NCBI GenBank assembly: GCA_004193555.1
Contig: RPGP01000040.1
Span: 377,127 to 441,126 of the forward strand
Direction of reading: 5' to 3'
DNA: 64,000 nucleotides
DNA from: Desulfobacteraceae bacterium Eth-SRB1
Lineage (GTDB): Bacteria; Desulfobacterota; Desulfobacteria; Desulfobacterales; ETH-SRB1
Both the position numbers and the translations under genes were made by a program. Positions 33,419-42,752 of the stretch are shown one piece after another (within the stretch, counting starts at the first letter, position 1; each line of letters starts with the position of its first letter). The notes beneath the pieces were generated by a model. It searched no databases. It saw only the letters and a list, made by a program, of their open reading frames with translations, and had not been told where the DNA came from.

Positions 33419-34776
33419 ATCTAATACCCTCGTGATTAAATCTAAAAGACTTCACATTATGTGAGATATACAAAATAATTTATCATAGTGGCAAATAGAA
33501 CACAATCTATTCTTGTATCCTAAATCCACAGACCAATCAAGCGAATTTGGTTTAAATTGGGGCCGCGGCGCGAAGGGATAAGAACTGTTGAACCGCTAAG
33601 CTTGCTATATTGCAGTAAGCCTTGAGGTAATTGAATAAGTCTAACGGGCTAAAACCACAGCAATTTTCAACCCACGATTTTTCGTTTTCAACCCATTTTT
33701 CAACCGATTTTCCGGTCAAATTCTCCCTGCCAATATTATTTTCACTTATTTTCACTTTTTGCTGACGTCCAAATAACAATCAACTCCGCATAATAATGAT
33801 GTTGTGCTTTCATGGGGGACATCCTATAATAGCAATGTAAAGAAAAAAATGAATAAATTTTTATTAATGTAAAAACAGAAGGTTATGAGGTATGGCTTAT
33901 TTTGGATATAAAACTACTAATCCCATTTATGGGCTTTTTCTCGGCGAATCTCTCACTTTGAGCGAATTTTCTACCTAATCGTTACATTTATCCGGTATAT
34001 CACACGGAGGTGATCACCAATCATCCCTTATCCAGGTTAAAAATTCAGTGAGAGGCCCAGGATTGTCCCTCTCGAGGTCCGGTGCCTCAACGTCGTTAAT
34101 CGGGCTCTTTCGCCGAAGCTCTCAAATTTATTCATTTTTTTCTTAGCACGGATATAATTTCTTTAAAAGCTAATTATTTTTTATTATATAACGTTCGTGC
34201 AGAACGTGCACAAAATCAAGCATAGTTTTTCCAATACCTTTCTAATGGATATATTCTGTGATTTGAGTCCATACTTTTATGCAATCTCTCAAAGTTAAAA
34301 TTTCAGTTACAACATCTTCCAGGTTCACAAGGCCATTATTGTTTCGCCAATTTTTACAGGTGTATTTGCGTTAGAGTTACAGGGCAGAATTAATGACAGC
34401 GTCAAAAGGACAAGTGAGAAAATTAATATTATTGGATGTATGCTTTTTGAATTTTTTATTAGCACAGCAACCTCCGATAAAACCCGATTGTTATTTTGAT
34501 AGCAGGAACGTATAGATTTTATTAGAAATAAATTTCTGGAATGTCAAGAAAATTTATCCTGCTTTCTTAATCCCCATAAAGGGAATTTTGATATTTATGG
34601 CGCTATAGAATTATTGAAAAAATGGCCCCGAGGTTGTTTTCAGTTACTTGAGTGACTGTAAATTCTTTCGATAAATCAGTATTTATTGATTTTGCCAATT
34701 CTGGCATTTTCAATAAATGGTTTGATAAGTCGGTATTTAGCGGAATACGCATAAGATAAAAGAAAAAGACAAATTG
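33419..34776. other. 1.36-kb stretch without a convincing gene
   Basis: Low-GC intergenic DNA. On the minus strand around 34018-34130 a frame reads RKSPINDVEAPDLERDNPGP then TEFLTWIRDDW and a stop; it has no start and may be the tail of a lost gene. A 75-codon frame at 33552-33779 has no recognisable motif. A small exported-type peptide frame at 34325-34465 is listed separately. Nothing else is supported. Confidence 0.6.
34325..34465 (-). pseudogene. possible small exported protein, frameshifted
   Basis: GTG start at 34465; 46 residues with a signal-peptide-like stretch (PIILIFSLVLLTLSLILPC, ending in a Cys). After the stop, the overlapping frame continues with NGLVNLEDVVTEILTLRDC, similar to a dockerin-like or EF-hand tail. 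The two parts together suggest a small lipoprotein broken by a frameshift. Weak evidence, no neighbour support. Confidence 0.3.
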
Positions 34777-34953
34777 GCCGCAGATAAACGCAGATTAACG
34801 CGGATAAAAGCTGTTTTTTGTTAACTTGTCAATAACCTGTGGTGTAGTAACTGTACGTTATTGTTAAAAAATACTTTTTTGTTTTATCTGCGTTTATCTG
34901 CGTTTATCTGCGTTTATCTGCGTTTATCTGCGTTCATCTGTGTGAATCTGTGG
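34777..34953. repeat. inverted arrays with 10-bp tandem (TTTATCTGCG)
   Basis: The left arm 34777-34810 has GCAGATAAACGCAGATTAACGC; the right arm 34883-34953 has about six TTTATCTGCG units followed by TTCATCTGTGTGAATCTGTGG. Tandem units produce a spurious open frame (RLSAFICVYLRLSAFICV). Related CCGCAGAT units occur at 39988 and 49281-49546. Confidence 0.8.
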
Positions 34954-34999
34954 CTGAGAAGTTCAAAAACCGCAGTTTATGGCCGTGTAAAGTACAAAT

Positions 35000-35098
35000 C
35001 CGAAACCACCGGGAATGTGACCAGGTGGTCACGGTATAACCCAGAAAAGCGTGTATATGGCAAGCTTTTTTTTGCGGATTTACAGGTCGTGGTTTTAG
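35000..35098. repeat. about 95-bp repeat, copy 2
   Basis: Second copy of the sequence at 31030-31120, with GTGACCAGGTGGTCAC at about 35018-35033. It ends a few bases before the intact TSUP stop codon. Confidence 0.6.
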
Positions 35099-35104
35099 GG
35101 TGTG

Positions 35105-36055
35105 TCAAAAAATCCCGATGATATATTTAACTGCCAGGAGAGTTATTAATACTGCCAGGATTATTTTTATTATCTTTGCCGGTATGTATTTCTGGACTCT
35201 TGCGCCGCAGTACATGCCCGCAAAACCGCCGGCTCCGAACAGGGCGCCGAGAAGCCAGTCGGGAGAAATCGCTAAGCCTGTGTGTGCGTAGCAGGGCGCT
35301 ATTATTGTGTAAAAAACAACGCCTGCAACAGAGGTTATCAATGTGCCCAACAGGGCGGCTCCGGCTATTGTAAATACAGGGAGGCCAAAAACAGCCACAA
35401 GAAAAGGAGCGATAATTGAGCCTCCGCCTATGCCGTATGTTCCGCCGATTATTCCCACAACAAATGTAAGTGCAAACAGGGAGATTGTATTAAAGAAAAA
35501 TGTTTCACCGTAGAAGCTGTATGTATAATTTGTCAGAGAGAAATTAACGGTTTTAACAACCGCTTCATGTTCAGTTCCGGATTCAAGGCCCTTTCTGATT
35601 TCTTTCATCTTTTCATTAAATTTTATTTCAAGCTCCTTTGCTTTTTTTGTTTTGCCGTTTTTTTGCAGCACGGTAAAAAGAAGCCTGAGCCCGATATATA
35701 GAAGGACGCACCCGACAAAAAATTTGAAATTTCCTGGATCAGGAAGGTATTTAATCCTTAAAATAGCCCCTATAAAAACCCCCGGCAAAGTTCCTGCAAT
35801 AATGACCCATGCAAGAGGCCACGCCATTCTCCCTTCTCTCACATATCTGTATACACCGCTTGGAATTGCGACAATATTGTAAACAAGATTTGTGGGGCTT
35901 ACCGCAGGGCTTGTAAAACCGAGTACGCTTACCTGAAACGGCAGGAGCAGAAAAGCGCCGGACACGCCGCCCATGGAAGTAAAAAAGGAAACAACAAATG
36001 CAACGGCAAAAGGAATGAGCGGGAATACATGGATGCCTGAAACTTCAAAATACAT
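35105..36055 (-). CDS. TSUP family permease (sulfite exporter TauE/SafE-like)
   Basis: 316 residues with eight or so membrane helices. PFAVAFVVSFFTSMGGVSGAF near the N-terminus and VVGIIGGTYGIGGGSIIAPF in the second half are the paired repeats of the family. A central hydrophilic loop (about 120-165) separates the halves. Substrates in the family include sulfite, sulfoacetate and organosulfur anions; which one applies is not shown. The second, broken copy lies 2.4 kb away. Confidence 0.85.
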   Translation of the reverse strand: MYFEVSGIHVFPLIPFAVAFVVSFFTSMGGVSGAFLLLPFQVSVLGFTSPAVSPTNLVYNIVAIPSGVYRYVREGRMAWPLAWVIIAGTLPGVFIGAILRIKYLPDPGNFKFFVGCVLLYIGLRLLFTVLQKNGKTKKAKELEIKFNEKMKEIRKGLESGTEHEAVVKTVNFSLTNYTYSFYGETFFFNTISLFALTFVVGIIGGTYGIGGGSIIAPFLVAVFGLPVFTIAGAALLGTLITSVAGVVFYTIIAPCYAHTGLAISPDWLLGALFGAGGFAGMYCGARVQKYIPAKIIKIILAVLITLLAVKYIIGIF

Positions 36056-36094
36056 AAGATTTGCCCTCCGGTGATATTAAATATAACAATAACA

Positions 36095-36172
36095 CCTGAG
36101 TTGAGCAATTTTTTTGCGAAGCCTTTATGCGCAAGAGATCGGCGCAAATTGAGTAAAAAAACCGCTCAATTT
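36095..36172. repeat. inverted repeat element (TTGAGC...GCTCAA)
   Basis: GAGTTGAGCAATTTTTTTGC is mirrored by GAGTAAAAAAACCGCTCAAT, enclosing GCGCAAGAGATCGG. The same organisation, longer, occurs at 57631-57793. Confidence 0.6.
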
Positions 36173-36280
36173 AGCTGTCAGTATAGCACATTATAAGTTA
36201 TTTATAGAAGATAGCGCCGGTTGTGTCAAGATATTTTACAGGGCGTAAAGAGATTGGATTTTTTTGCGAAACCCTCAAAG

Positions 36281-36371
36281 ATCTCCGATCCCTGACCCCT
36301 GACCCCTGATCTCCGATTTCTGACCTCCGACCTCTGATCTCTGATCTCCGACTTCTGACCTCTAACCCCCG
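36281..36371. repeat. period-7 array, 13 units (A[C/T]C[C/T]C[C/T]G-like)
   Basis: Thirteen uninterrupted 7-bp units such as ATCTCCG, ACCCCTG, ACCTCTG and ATCTCTG. The array extends over the stop codon of the MFS gene at 36362-36364, so it supplies the end of that protein. Confidence 0.9.
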
Positions 36372-37546
36372 ACCCTTTTTCGATATGTGCAAATAAAAAA
36401 TATCACGGCTCCGGATATCATTATAATCGATCCAAAGGAAAAAGCCTGGCGGAGTTGAAAAACATCCATTATCAGGCCTGCGGCAAGAGCACCCAGCAGC
36501 ATTCCCATGCTGTGCGACATTGTCAACATGCCCATCACAGACCCCATGGCCTTGCTTTTGTTGCCATGTATTACAGCCAGCGCCATAAGCGCAGACATTG
36601 ATATGCTTCCGCCGACGCCAAAGAAAACATTTGCTGCAAACAGTCCATTAAAGTTTGTTGCCATGTCAAACGCAAATATCGCAAAACCTGATATAGTACC
36701 TCCTGTTATTACCATAGCGTTTTTGTTAATCTTGTCAGCAACATAACCCATCGGAATCTGTAAAGCTCCGCTGACAAAAACTCCTATCATAACAAGGAAT
36801 CCGATGGATGAACTGGAAAGTGAAAGTTCTGAGTCTGCCAGCACCGGTAAAAAACCCCATATTATCCCTATGCAGGTGGCATAGGAAAATCTAAAGATAT
36901 AAAGTCCGGCAATATTTCTGTCTTTTAAAAGCTGTTTCCAAGGCACGAGGCTGTTCTGGCTGCATATAATATGTTCTGATTTTTTAGGCGGAAGCAGAAA
37001 AAGGGTTAATAAAAATCCTGTTAGAGCAAGAAGACCCATGCAGACAAATGAGACATTTAAGCCAAAGTCGTCTTTTATCACCCCGCCGACAATGGGACCT
37101 AAGCTCAGGCCAAGAAACATTGCCATGTTAAACATGCCCATTGTTAAGCCTTCACAGCCAATCGGCGTGATATCTCCAACATAGGCCAGAATAACCGGCA
37201 TCATCATGGCGGATGATATCCCGTGAAAAAACCTTACTGCAATAAGAGCTGCGATATTATCTGCAAACAGAAATAAAAACGAAATCAGAGCATAAGTCAA
37301 AAGGCCTGCGACAATAAACGGTTTGCGTCCTTTTTTGTCCGAGAGCCTGCCGAAGTATGGTAGAAAAAATGTTCTTGAGAGGGAAAAAGCGCCGAATATC
37401 AAACCTATATATATGCCGGTGGCGCCAAGATCGTGGGCATAGACAGGCAGCAGCGGAACAACGATTCCGACTCCTGTAACAGCGGCAAATATCGAAAAGA
37501 AAAGAGTCCCAAAGACCTTCTTGTTCAACTTTTTTGTAAACGACAT
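36362..37546 (-). CDS. MFS transporter, DHA1-like
   Basis: 394 residues with about 12 membrane helices. Motif A is GRLSDKKGRKP (about 65-75), and GISSAMMMPVILAYVGD corresponds to the helix 4 region. GVGIVVPLLPVYAHDLGAT at the N-terminus is typical of drug/multidrug efflux members. The substrate is not predictable. It starts 2 bp after the phosphomannomutase stop on the same strand, and its C-terminus (RKRVGG) is bounded by a repeat array. Confidence 0.9.
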   Translation of the reverse strand: MSFTKKLNKKVFGTLFFSIFAAVTGVGIVVPLLPVYAHDLGATGIYIGLIFGAFSLSRTFFLPYFGRLSDKKGRKPFIVAGLLTYALISFLFLFADNIAALIAVRFFHGISSAMMMPVILAYVGDITPIGCEGLTMGMFNMAMFLGLSLGPIVGGVIKDDFGLNVSFVCMGLLALTGFLLTLFLLPPKKSEHIICSQNSLVPWKQLLKDRNIAGLYIFRFSYATCIGIIWGFLPVLADSELSLSSSSIGFLVMIGVFVSGALQIPMGYVADKINKNAMVITGGTISGFAIFAFDMATNFNGLFAANVFFGVGGSISMSALMALAVIHGNKSKAMGSVMGMLTMSHSMGMLLGALAAGLIMDVFQLRQAFSFGSIIMISGAVIFFICTYRKRVGG

Positions 37547-37548
37547 TA

Positions 37549-38898
37549 CTATCCTTGTTGAATATCGGCCAGCGCGGATTCGATGAGATTTCTTATTTCA
37601 GAAAGTCTTTGCTCCGACATGGCTTCAAAACGCAGCACAAGGGCAGGCTGGGTGTTTGATGCACGGACAAGACCCCATCCGTCGTCAAACAGAACCCTGA
37701 CTCCATCTATATCAATTATATTATATTGTTTACGGAAATGCTCGGTAATCTTTTCAACTACGCCAAACTTTTTATTATCCGGGCATTCAACGCGTATCTC
37801 GGGTGTGGAATATGTTTTTGGGATATCAGATATCAGGTCGGACACACTCTTTCCGGTATCGGCCAATATTTCAATAAGCCTGCATGAGGCATATACTGCG
37901 TCATCAAAACCAAAATACCGATCGGCAAAAAACATGTGGCCGCTCATCTCTCCCGCCAATTCAGCCTTTTCTTCCTTCATTTTCTTTTTGATCAGAGAAT
38001 GCCCTGTTTTCCACATAATAGCTTTGCCGCCATGTTTTTCAATATCGTCATACATAGTTTTGGAGCATTTTACTTCTGATATAAAGGTGGAACCCGGTTT
38101 CCTGGAAAGGATTTCCCTTGCAAAGATAATCATGAGCTGATCGCCAAATACTATGTTTCCATGTTCATCAATTACGCCGATACGGTCACCGTCACCATCA
38201 TAACCGATTCCAAGATCCAATCCTTTTTCCTTTACGAGAGAGATGAGGTCTGTCATGTTTTTTGCGACAGTTGGATCTGCTTCATGGTTCGGGAATGTGC
38301 CGTCCATATCGCAGTATATGTCGTGGACCTCGCAATTAAGACTTTTTAATATGGGCAGCGCCACAACTCCGGCCGTGCCGTTGCCTGCATCCACACCGAT
38401 CTTCAGAGGTCTTGTTATGGTTATATTGTTTTTAATAACCTCGGTATATGAAGGAATTAGATCCTGGGCAGACAGAGAGCCCTGTCCCTGAACAAATGAT
38501 TTTTCATTGATGATAGAAAGGATTTCTTGGATATCTTTGCCGTGTATTGAATCTGAATCAATGCAAAGCTTAAAACCGTTGTATTCTTTTGGATTGTGGC
38601 TGGCTGTCACCATGACGCCGCCTTCTTGTTTGAGATATTTGATTGAAAAATAGAGAACCGGTGTCGTGCAGACCCCGATATCGATTACACTGCAGCCGGT
38701 TGACATCAAGCCTTCAATTACTTTTTCGGAATACAGGTTGGAAGTCAGCCTGCAGTCGCGTCCCACAGTAAGCTTTGAATGGCCGCGCTGTATAAGGAAT
38801 GTGCCGACCCCTTTTCCGATCAATACAGCATCATCTTCCGTCATATCCTTGCCGGTAATTCCCCTGATATCGTATTCTCTAAACATTTCCGGGTTCAT
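37549..38898 (-). CDS. phosphomannomutase/phosphoglucomutase
   Basis: 449 residues. FREYDIRGI at the N-terminus, the phosphoserine loop TASHNPKEYNG (about 98-108), the metal loop DGDGDRIGV (about 235-243) and the sugar-binding GEMSGHMFF (about 318) are all present. AlgC-type enzymes interconvert hexose 1- and 6-phosphates for exopolysaccharide and lipopolysaccharide precursors. Normal length. Confidence 0.94.
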   Translation of the reverse strand: MNPEMFREYDIRGITGKDMTEDDAVLIGKGVGTFLIQRGHSKLTVGRDCRLTSNLYSEKVIEGLMSTGCSVIDIGVCTTPVLYFSIKYLKQEGGVMVTASHNPKEYNGFKLCIDSDSIHGKDIQEILSIINEKSFVQGQGSLSAQDLIPSYTEVIKNNITITRPLKIGVDAGNGTAGVVALPILKSLNCEVHDIYCDMDGTFPNHEADPTVAKNMTDLISLVKEKGLDLGIGYDGDGDRIGVIDEHGNIVFGDQLMIIFAREILSRKPGSTFISEVKCSKTMYDDIEKHGGKAIMWKTGHSLIKKKMKEEKAELAGEMSGHMFFADRYFGFDDAVYASCRLIEILADTGKSVSDLISDIPKTYSTPEIRVECPDNKKFGVVEKITEHFRKQYNIIDIDGVRVLFDDGWGLVRASNTQPALVLRFEAMSEQRLSEIRNLIESALADIQQG

Positions 38899-38949
38899 GG
38901 CAATCTCCTTTTGTAATGGTTCAATGGTTCAGGGTTTCTGTTTTCCCGA

Positions 38950-39145
38950 ATTAAAGAACGAAGCGACATCCTCATTCGACGTTCATCCCTATGGATTGAT
39001 GATTGTTGATTGTCGATTTATTCCAAACTGAGGAGCGAAGCGACAACAACATTCATCATTCGATGTTGAACGTTCGATGTTCGACGTTCATTTTTTTTAA
39101 CCTTCTCATCTTCTCACTTTCTGCTTTTCCGACTTCCGACCTCTG
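38950..39145. repeat. heptamer arrays and composite repeat
   Basis: Contains GAAGCGACA-type composite units, a CGATGTTGAACGTTCGATG array (39060-39092) and CTTCTCATCTTCTCACTT followed by CCGACCTCTGAT units. It fills the gap between the phosphomannomutase and uppP. Confidence 0.7.
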
Positions 39146-39152
39146 ATTTTTT

Positions 39153-39977
39153 TTACCATCCGCAAACTAATGCTAAAACGCCTATTATCATGCAATATGG
39201 CGCAAATATATGAATACGCCCCTGTTTAACCATATACACAAGCAATTTTAGAGCGCAGTATCCGACAATAGCGGCGATAACTGCGCCCAGAGTTGCTGCT
39301 TTATAAGAATGGACAGTGTATGAAGATAAATCTGCCAGGCTCAAGGCAGAGGCTCCAAGGATGGCCGGTATTGAAAGGAGGAAAGAGTATTTAGCGGCTG
39401 TTTCGCGGTCTAATCCCAGGAAAAGCGCCACTGCAATAGTTGAACCTGATCTTGATATCCCAGGCATTATGGCCATGCCCTGTACAAGCCCGATAATCAA
39501 GGCATTTTTTGCCGAAAAGCCGGCAATTCCCTTGCCGCTTTTCTTTATTCTGCGGGTACACCACAATAGCAGACCGGTTACAAGAAGCATAAAGCCTACT
39601 ATAACAACAGATGAAAAAAGCTGATCCGCTATCCTGTGAAACAGAATTCCTAAAATTCCGGTAGGAACAGATCCGACAACAATAAGAAACGCAAGCTTTA
39701 CATCCGTGTCTTCATAAATACTGGAAAATGATTTCTTTTTATTAAATAACCCGGCGATAAAATGCGTCAGGGAAACTATTATGGATATTATTTCTTTACG
39801 AAAGAAAATTACAATAGCTGCAAGAGTTCCCACATGCACGCTGATATCAAAAAAAAGTTCAGGTTCTTTCAGCCCGAAAAGATGCTGGAACATGACAAGA
39901 TGTCCTGAACTGCTCACAGGTAAAAACTCAGTAAGCCCCTGAATTATGCCTAATATTGTTGCCTGAAATAAATCCAA
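39153..39977 (-). CDS. uppP: undecaprenyl-diphosphatase
   Basis: 274 residues with about eight membrane helices. GIIQGLTEFLPVSSSGHL (about 10-27, catalytic Glu and Ser) and PGISRSGSTIAVALFLGL (about 172-189, catalytic Arg) are the BacA/UppP signatures. It recycles the lipid carrier for peptidoglycan and O-antigen. Confidence 0.96.
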   Translation of the reverse strand: MDLFQATILGIIQGLTEFLPVSSSGHLVMFQHLFGLKEPELFFDISVHVGTLAAIVIFFRKEIISIIVSLTHFIAGLFNKKKSFSSIYEDTDVKLAFLIVVGSVPTGILGILFHRIADQLFSSVVIVGFMLLVTGLLLWCTRRIKKSGKGIAGFSAKNALIIGLVQGMAIMPGISRSGSTIAVALFLGLDRETAAKYSFLLSIPAILGASALSLADLSSYTVHSYKAATLGAVIAAIVGYCALKLLVYMVKQGRIHIFAPYCMIIGVLALVCGW

Positions 39978-40278
39978 TTATTCAATCCCATCCGCAGATT
40001 TCGCAAATTTACGCAGATTGTGTAAACATTTTGTTCATCCAACCATCCCAATCATCCAATCATCTATCCCACTGCCCACTTTTTCCTCGTTCCCACGCTC
40101 CAGCGTTGGAATGCATACCAAAAAGCGAATATCGAACAGGGACTGTCGAATTATAAAGTTTTTACTTCGACATTTATCCTTCCGGATTATGATTTTTCCA
40201 AATTGCGAAGCGAAGTAACAACAATATTCGACGTTCGATGTTGGGCGTTCGATGTTCGACGTTCATCTTTTGATTGTG
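39978..40278. other. repeat-filled gap, no gene
   Basis: Carries CGCAGATTTCGCAAATTTAC-type units (39990-40018), the common CGTTCCCACGCTCCAGCGTT motif near 40091-40110, and a GAAGCGAAG composite followed by a GTTCGATGTTGGGCGTTCGA heptamer array (40222-40265). No coding signal. Confidence 0.7.
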
Positions 40279-41712
40279 TTAACCCTTTACAACAGCCATC
40301 GGTTTTAATCTTGCCACTTTTTTTGAAATTCCCGCGCCGTGAACCACTTCGATAACCTGTGAAATATCTTTATACGCATCAGTCATCTCTTCAGCAAGGG
40401 TTGAGCGCCCCGTCCACCTGACAAGTATTCCCTTGTCTTCCAGTTCCCGCTGGATAGACCTTCCTTTGCTTGCCCTTTTTGCGGCTTTCCTGCTTAAAAC
40501 ACGCCCGGCTCCATGACAGGTTGAGCCGAATGTTTCTTCCATGGCTTTTTGTGTGCCAACCAGCACATAAGAAGCTGTGCCCATATCCCCGGGAATAATT
40601 ACCGGCTGTCCCACGTTGCGATATTCATCACAAAGCGCTTCATGGCCTGGCGGGAAGGACCTGGTTGCTCCTTTTCTGTGAATGCAGACAGTCTGTTTTT
40701 TACCATCTACAAGATGAACCTCTTTTTTTGCTATGTTGTGGCATACATCATAAACAAGATTCATTCCAAGGTCTCTTGGCCCAATGCCGAATACGCTTAA
40801 AAAAACCTCGCGGGCTCTGTGCATTAAAATTTGCCTGTTGGCCCAGGCATAGTTTGCGGCGCATGCCATTGCATTATAATAGTCAACCCCTTCTTTTGAT
40901 TGAATCATGGCGCATGCAAGCTGTCGATCAGGCAGGTCAAAGCCTAATTTGCCGGCATGTTTTGCCATTTTTGCGAGAAAATCGTCGCAAACCTGATAGC
41001 CGAATCCACGTGAACCGGTATGGAGCATTATAGTTACCTGGCCTTCAAACAGCCCGAATACTCTGGCAGCTTCCGGATTATAAATGGTTTCCACAACTCC
41101 AACCTCAATAAAATGATTTCCGGAACCCAGAGTCCCTAACTGCTTCAGCCCCCTTTCCAGAGCTCTTTTGCTGACAAGATCAGGATCGGCATTCGGCATA
41201 CAACCGCCGTCTTCAGTATGATCGATATCAGACTGGGTTCCAAAACCCTGGCTCACTGTCCATAGAGTGCCCTGCCTGAGAACCTTTTTTTCTTCTGAAA
41301 CAGACAGCTTAATGGAACCGGTTGAGCCTACACCGGAAGGGATATTCCGGTAAAGTGAATTGACAAGCTGCTCAAGTTTTGGCCTTACATCTTTTTCAAC
41401 AAGGGATGTGGTTGCCAGGCGGACGCCGCAGTTTATATCATAACCAACACCGCCTGGAGATATAACGCCTGATTCCATGTCAAAGGCGGCTACGCCTCCT
41501 ATGGGGAATCCGTAACCCCAATGCATATCGGGCATTGCAAAAGACGCCTTAATTATGCCCGGCAGGGTTGCGACATTTGCCACCTGTTTCAGGGGCTCTT
41601 CCTGCTTTTCAACTTGCAGCATGGAAGCGCTGGAATAAATAATCCCCGGCACGCGCATTGCGCCTGTCTTTGGAACCTCCCATCTGTAATCGTCTATTTT
41701 TTTTAATTCCAT
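40279..41712 (-). CDS. rtcB: RNA-splicing ligase RtcB
   Basis: 477 residues. The metal/guanylate residues are visible: GVGYDINCGVRLA (Asp and Cys, about 92), GSGNHFIEV (about 196), HTGSRGFG (about 230), and the late CHGAGRVLSRKAA with the His region that accepts GMP. It joins 2',3'-cyclic phosphate or 3'-phosphate ends to 5'-OH ends, using GTP and Mn. An archease gene, its known activator, is 300 bp upstream on the same strand. Confidence 0.96.
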   Translation of the reverse strand: MELKKIDDYRWEVPKTGAMRVPGIIYSSASMLQVEKQEEPLKQVANVATLPGIIKASFAMPDMHWGYGFPIGGVAAFDMESGVISPGGVGYDINCGVRLATTSLVEKDVRPKLEQLVNSLYRNIPSGVGSTGSIKLSVSEEKKVLRQGTLWTVSQGFGTQSDIDHTEDGGCMPNADPDLVSKRALERGLKQLGTLGSGNHFIEVGVVETIYNPEAARVFGLFEGQVTIMLHTGSRGFGYQVCDDFLAKMAKHAGKLGFDLPDRQLACAMIQSKEGVDYYNAMACAANYAWANRQILMHRAREVFLSVFGIGPRDLGMNLVYDVCHNIAKKEVHLVDGKKQTVCIHRKGATRSFPPGHEALCDEYRNVGQPVIIPGDMGTASYVLVGTQKAMEETFGSTCHGAGRVLSRKAAKRASKGRSIQRELEDKGILVRWTGRSTLAEEMTDAYKDISQVIEVVHGAGISKKVARLKPMAVVKG

Positions 41713-41745
41713 ACGCTAAACCCTAAACCTTGTCCCAAAATGCCT

Positions 41746-42003
41746 CTCGCAAAGGCGCAAAGACGCAAAGATTTTAAAACTATAGCCCATTGACTATTCA
41801 TGAAATACTATCGCGAATTAGCTTAGCTTCAAAATTTATCGAAAAGCCTATGTCTCAACCTTTTATGAGTCTGAAATGCTGCATCAACAATTATCTTGTA
41901 TGTTTTCTGATCATCCATCTCTTTAATTCGTGTAATCTGTGGATCAGTCACAATTTTCTTTCATATTATTTTTTATCTTAGCGTCTTAGCGCCTTTGCGT
42001 GAG
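41746..42003. repeat. inverted arrays (CGCAAAGGCGCAAAGACGC family)
   Basis: Left arm 41746-41770, right arm 41978-42003 (TTAGCGTCTTAGCGCCTTTG). The 207-bp interior has no gene. The unit lies between archease and rtcB. Confidence 0.75.
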
Positions 42004-42010
42004 CCAACAC

Positions 42011-42439
42011 CTATACATCGAATATTATCTTCGACTCCCATCCATCAGGCCTCTGGTTAACCTCGATCTGGTGGTAAGTTACGGCCTTAATTTCAGTTTT
42101 TATGATATGTCGATCAGAATTATAAGTATCATATTTTACCCTCGCGGAAAGCTTATTTTTTGTAATTGATAAAATATGCACTGTCTTTACAAGCTTTTCT
42201 TTGCCGGTCCACATATATAATATCTCTCTAAGCCAGTTCACCATGAGATCAGGCAGGTCGCTTCCGGTAACATGGATTGTATATTCATCCATGCCTTGCA
42301 AAGAGTCGATTTCTGTAATCTGGTCATACATTGCACAGGCGGCATTAGTAAACAGCTCCTTTATATCGGTTCCAAAAACCTGCAATCCAAAATCGGCGGT
42401 ATGATCAATTGTTCGATATTTCAGTGCCCTTGTAGTCAC
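42011..42439 (-). CDS. archease
   Basis: 142 residues from the GTG at 42439, preceded by AGGAAATATCT; a longer in-frame extension to 42592 runs through repeats and is rejected. IDHTADFGLQVFG (about 10-22) has the conserved Asp of the metal site, and NWLREILYMWTGKEKLV is typical. The C-terminal VTYHQIEVNQRPDGWESKIIFDV segment completes the family. It accelerates RtcB guanylylation. Confidence 0.9.
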   Translation of the reverse strand: MTTRALKYRTIDHTADFGLQVFGTDIKELFTNAACAMYDQITEIDSLQGMDEYTIHVTGSDLPDLMVNWLREILYMWTGKEKLVKTVHILSITKNKLSARVKYDTYNSDRHIIKTEIKAVTYHQIEVNQRPDGWESKIIFDV

Positions 42440-42752
42440 AGATATTTCCTGGTTAGTTAGTGTTAGGTGATTGATACAGCAAATAATTGCTTCGATCCGA
42501 CCCCCTGTTCTCCGATACTGTTGACTTAAGCAAATTTTCTTGAACCGCAGAATGTCGAACATATTAAAAAATGAACGTCCAACATCGAACATTGAACATC
42601 GAACGTCGAATAAAAAAACAAATACTAAATGAGAAATAAAGGCTCAGGGTTACTGTTTTTCCGACATCTGGCATCTGACATCTGATCTCCGACCTCTGTT
42701 TCTTCATCTTTTCCATTCAACATTCGATGTTGAACGTTCGATGTTCATCCCT
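42440..42752. repeat. inverted heptamer arrays enclosing a different array
   Basis: GAACGTCCAACATCGAACAT units at 42571-42610 are mirrored by CGATGTTGAACGTTCGATG at 42722-42745. Between them is a CTGACATCTGATCTCCGACC array (42662-42700). The outer array reaches the stop codon of the MoeA-PBP gene. Confidence 0.75.

Noticed and set aside
33552-33779. 75-residue minus-strand frame
   Set aside because: No motif, no ribosome binding site recognised and no neighbour context; treated as non-coding.
34861-35121. 86-residue plus-strand reading frame with repeated RLSAFICVY peptide
   Set aside because: It is produced by the 10-bp tandem TTTATCTGCG array and continues into a dispersed repeat; no start signal or family match.
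42440-42592. N-terminal extension of archease to 42592
   Set aside because: The extension is translated from heptamer repeats; GTG 42439 has a good ribosome binding site and gives the normal archease length.
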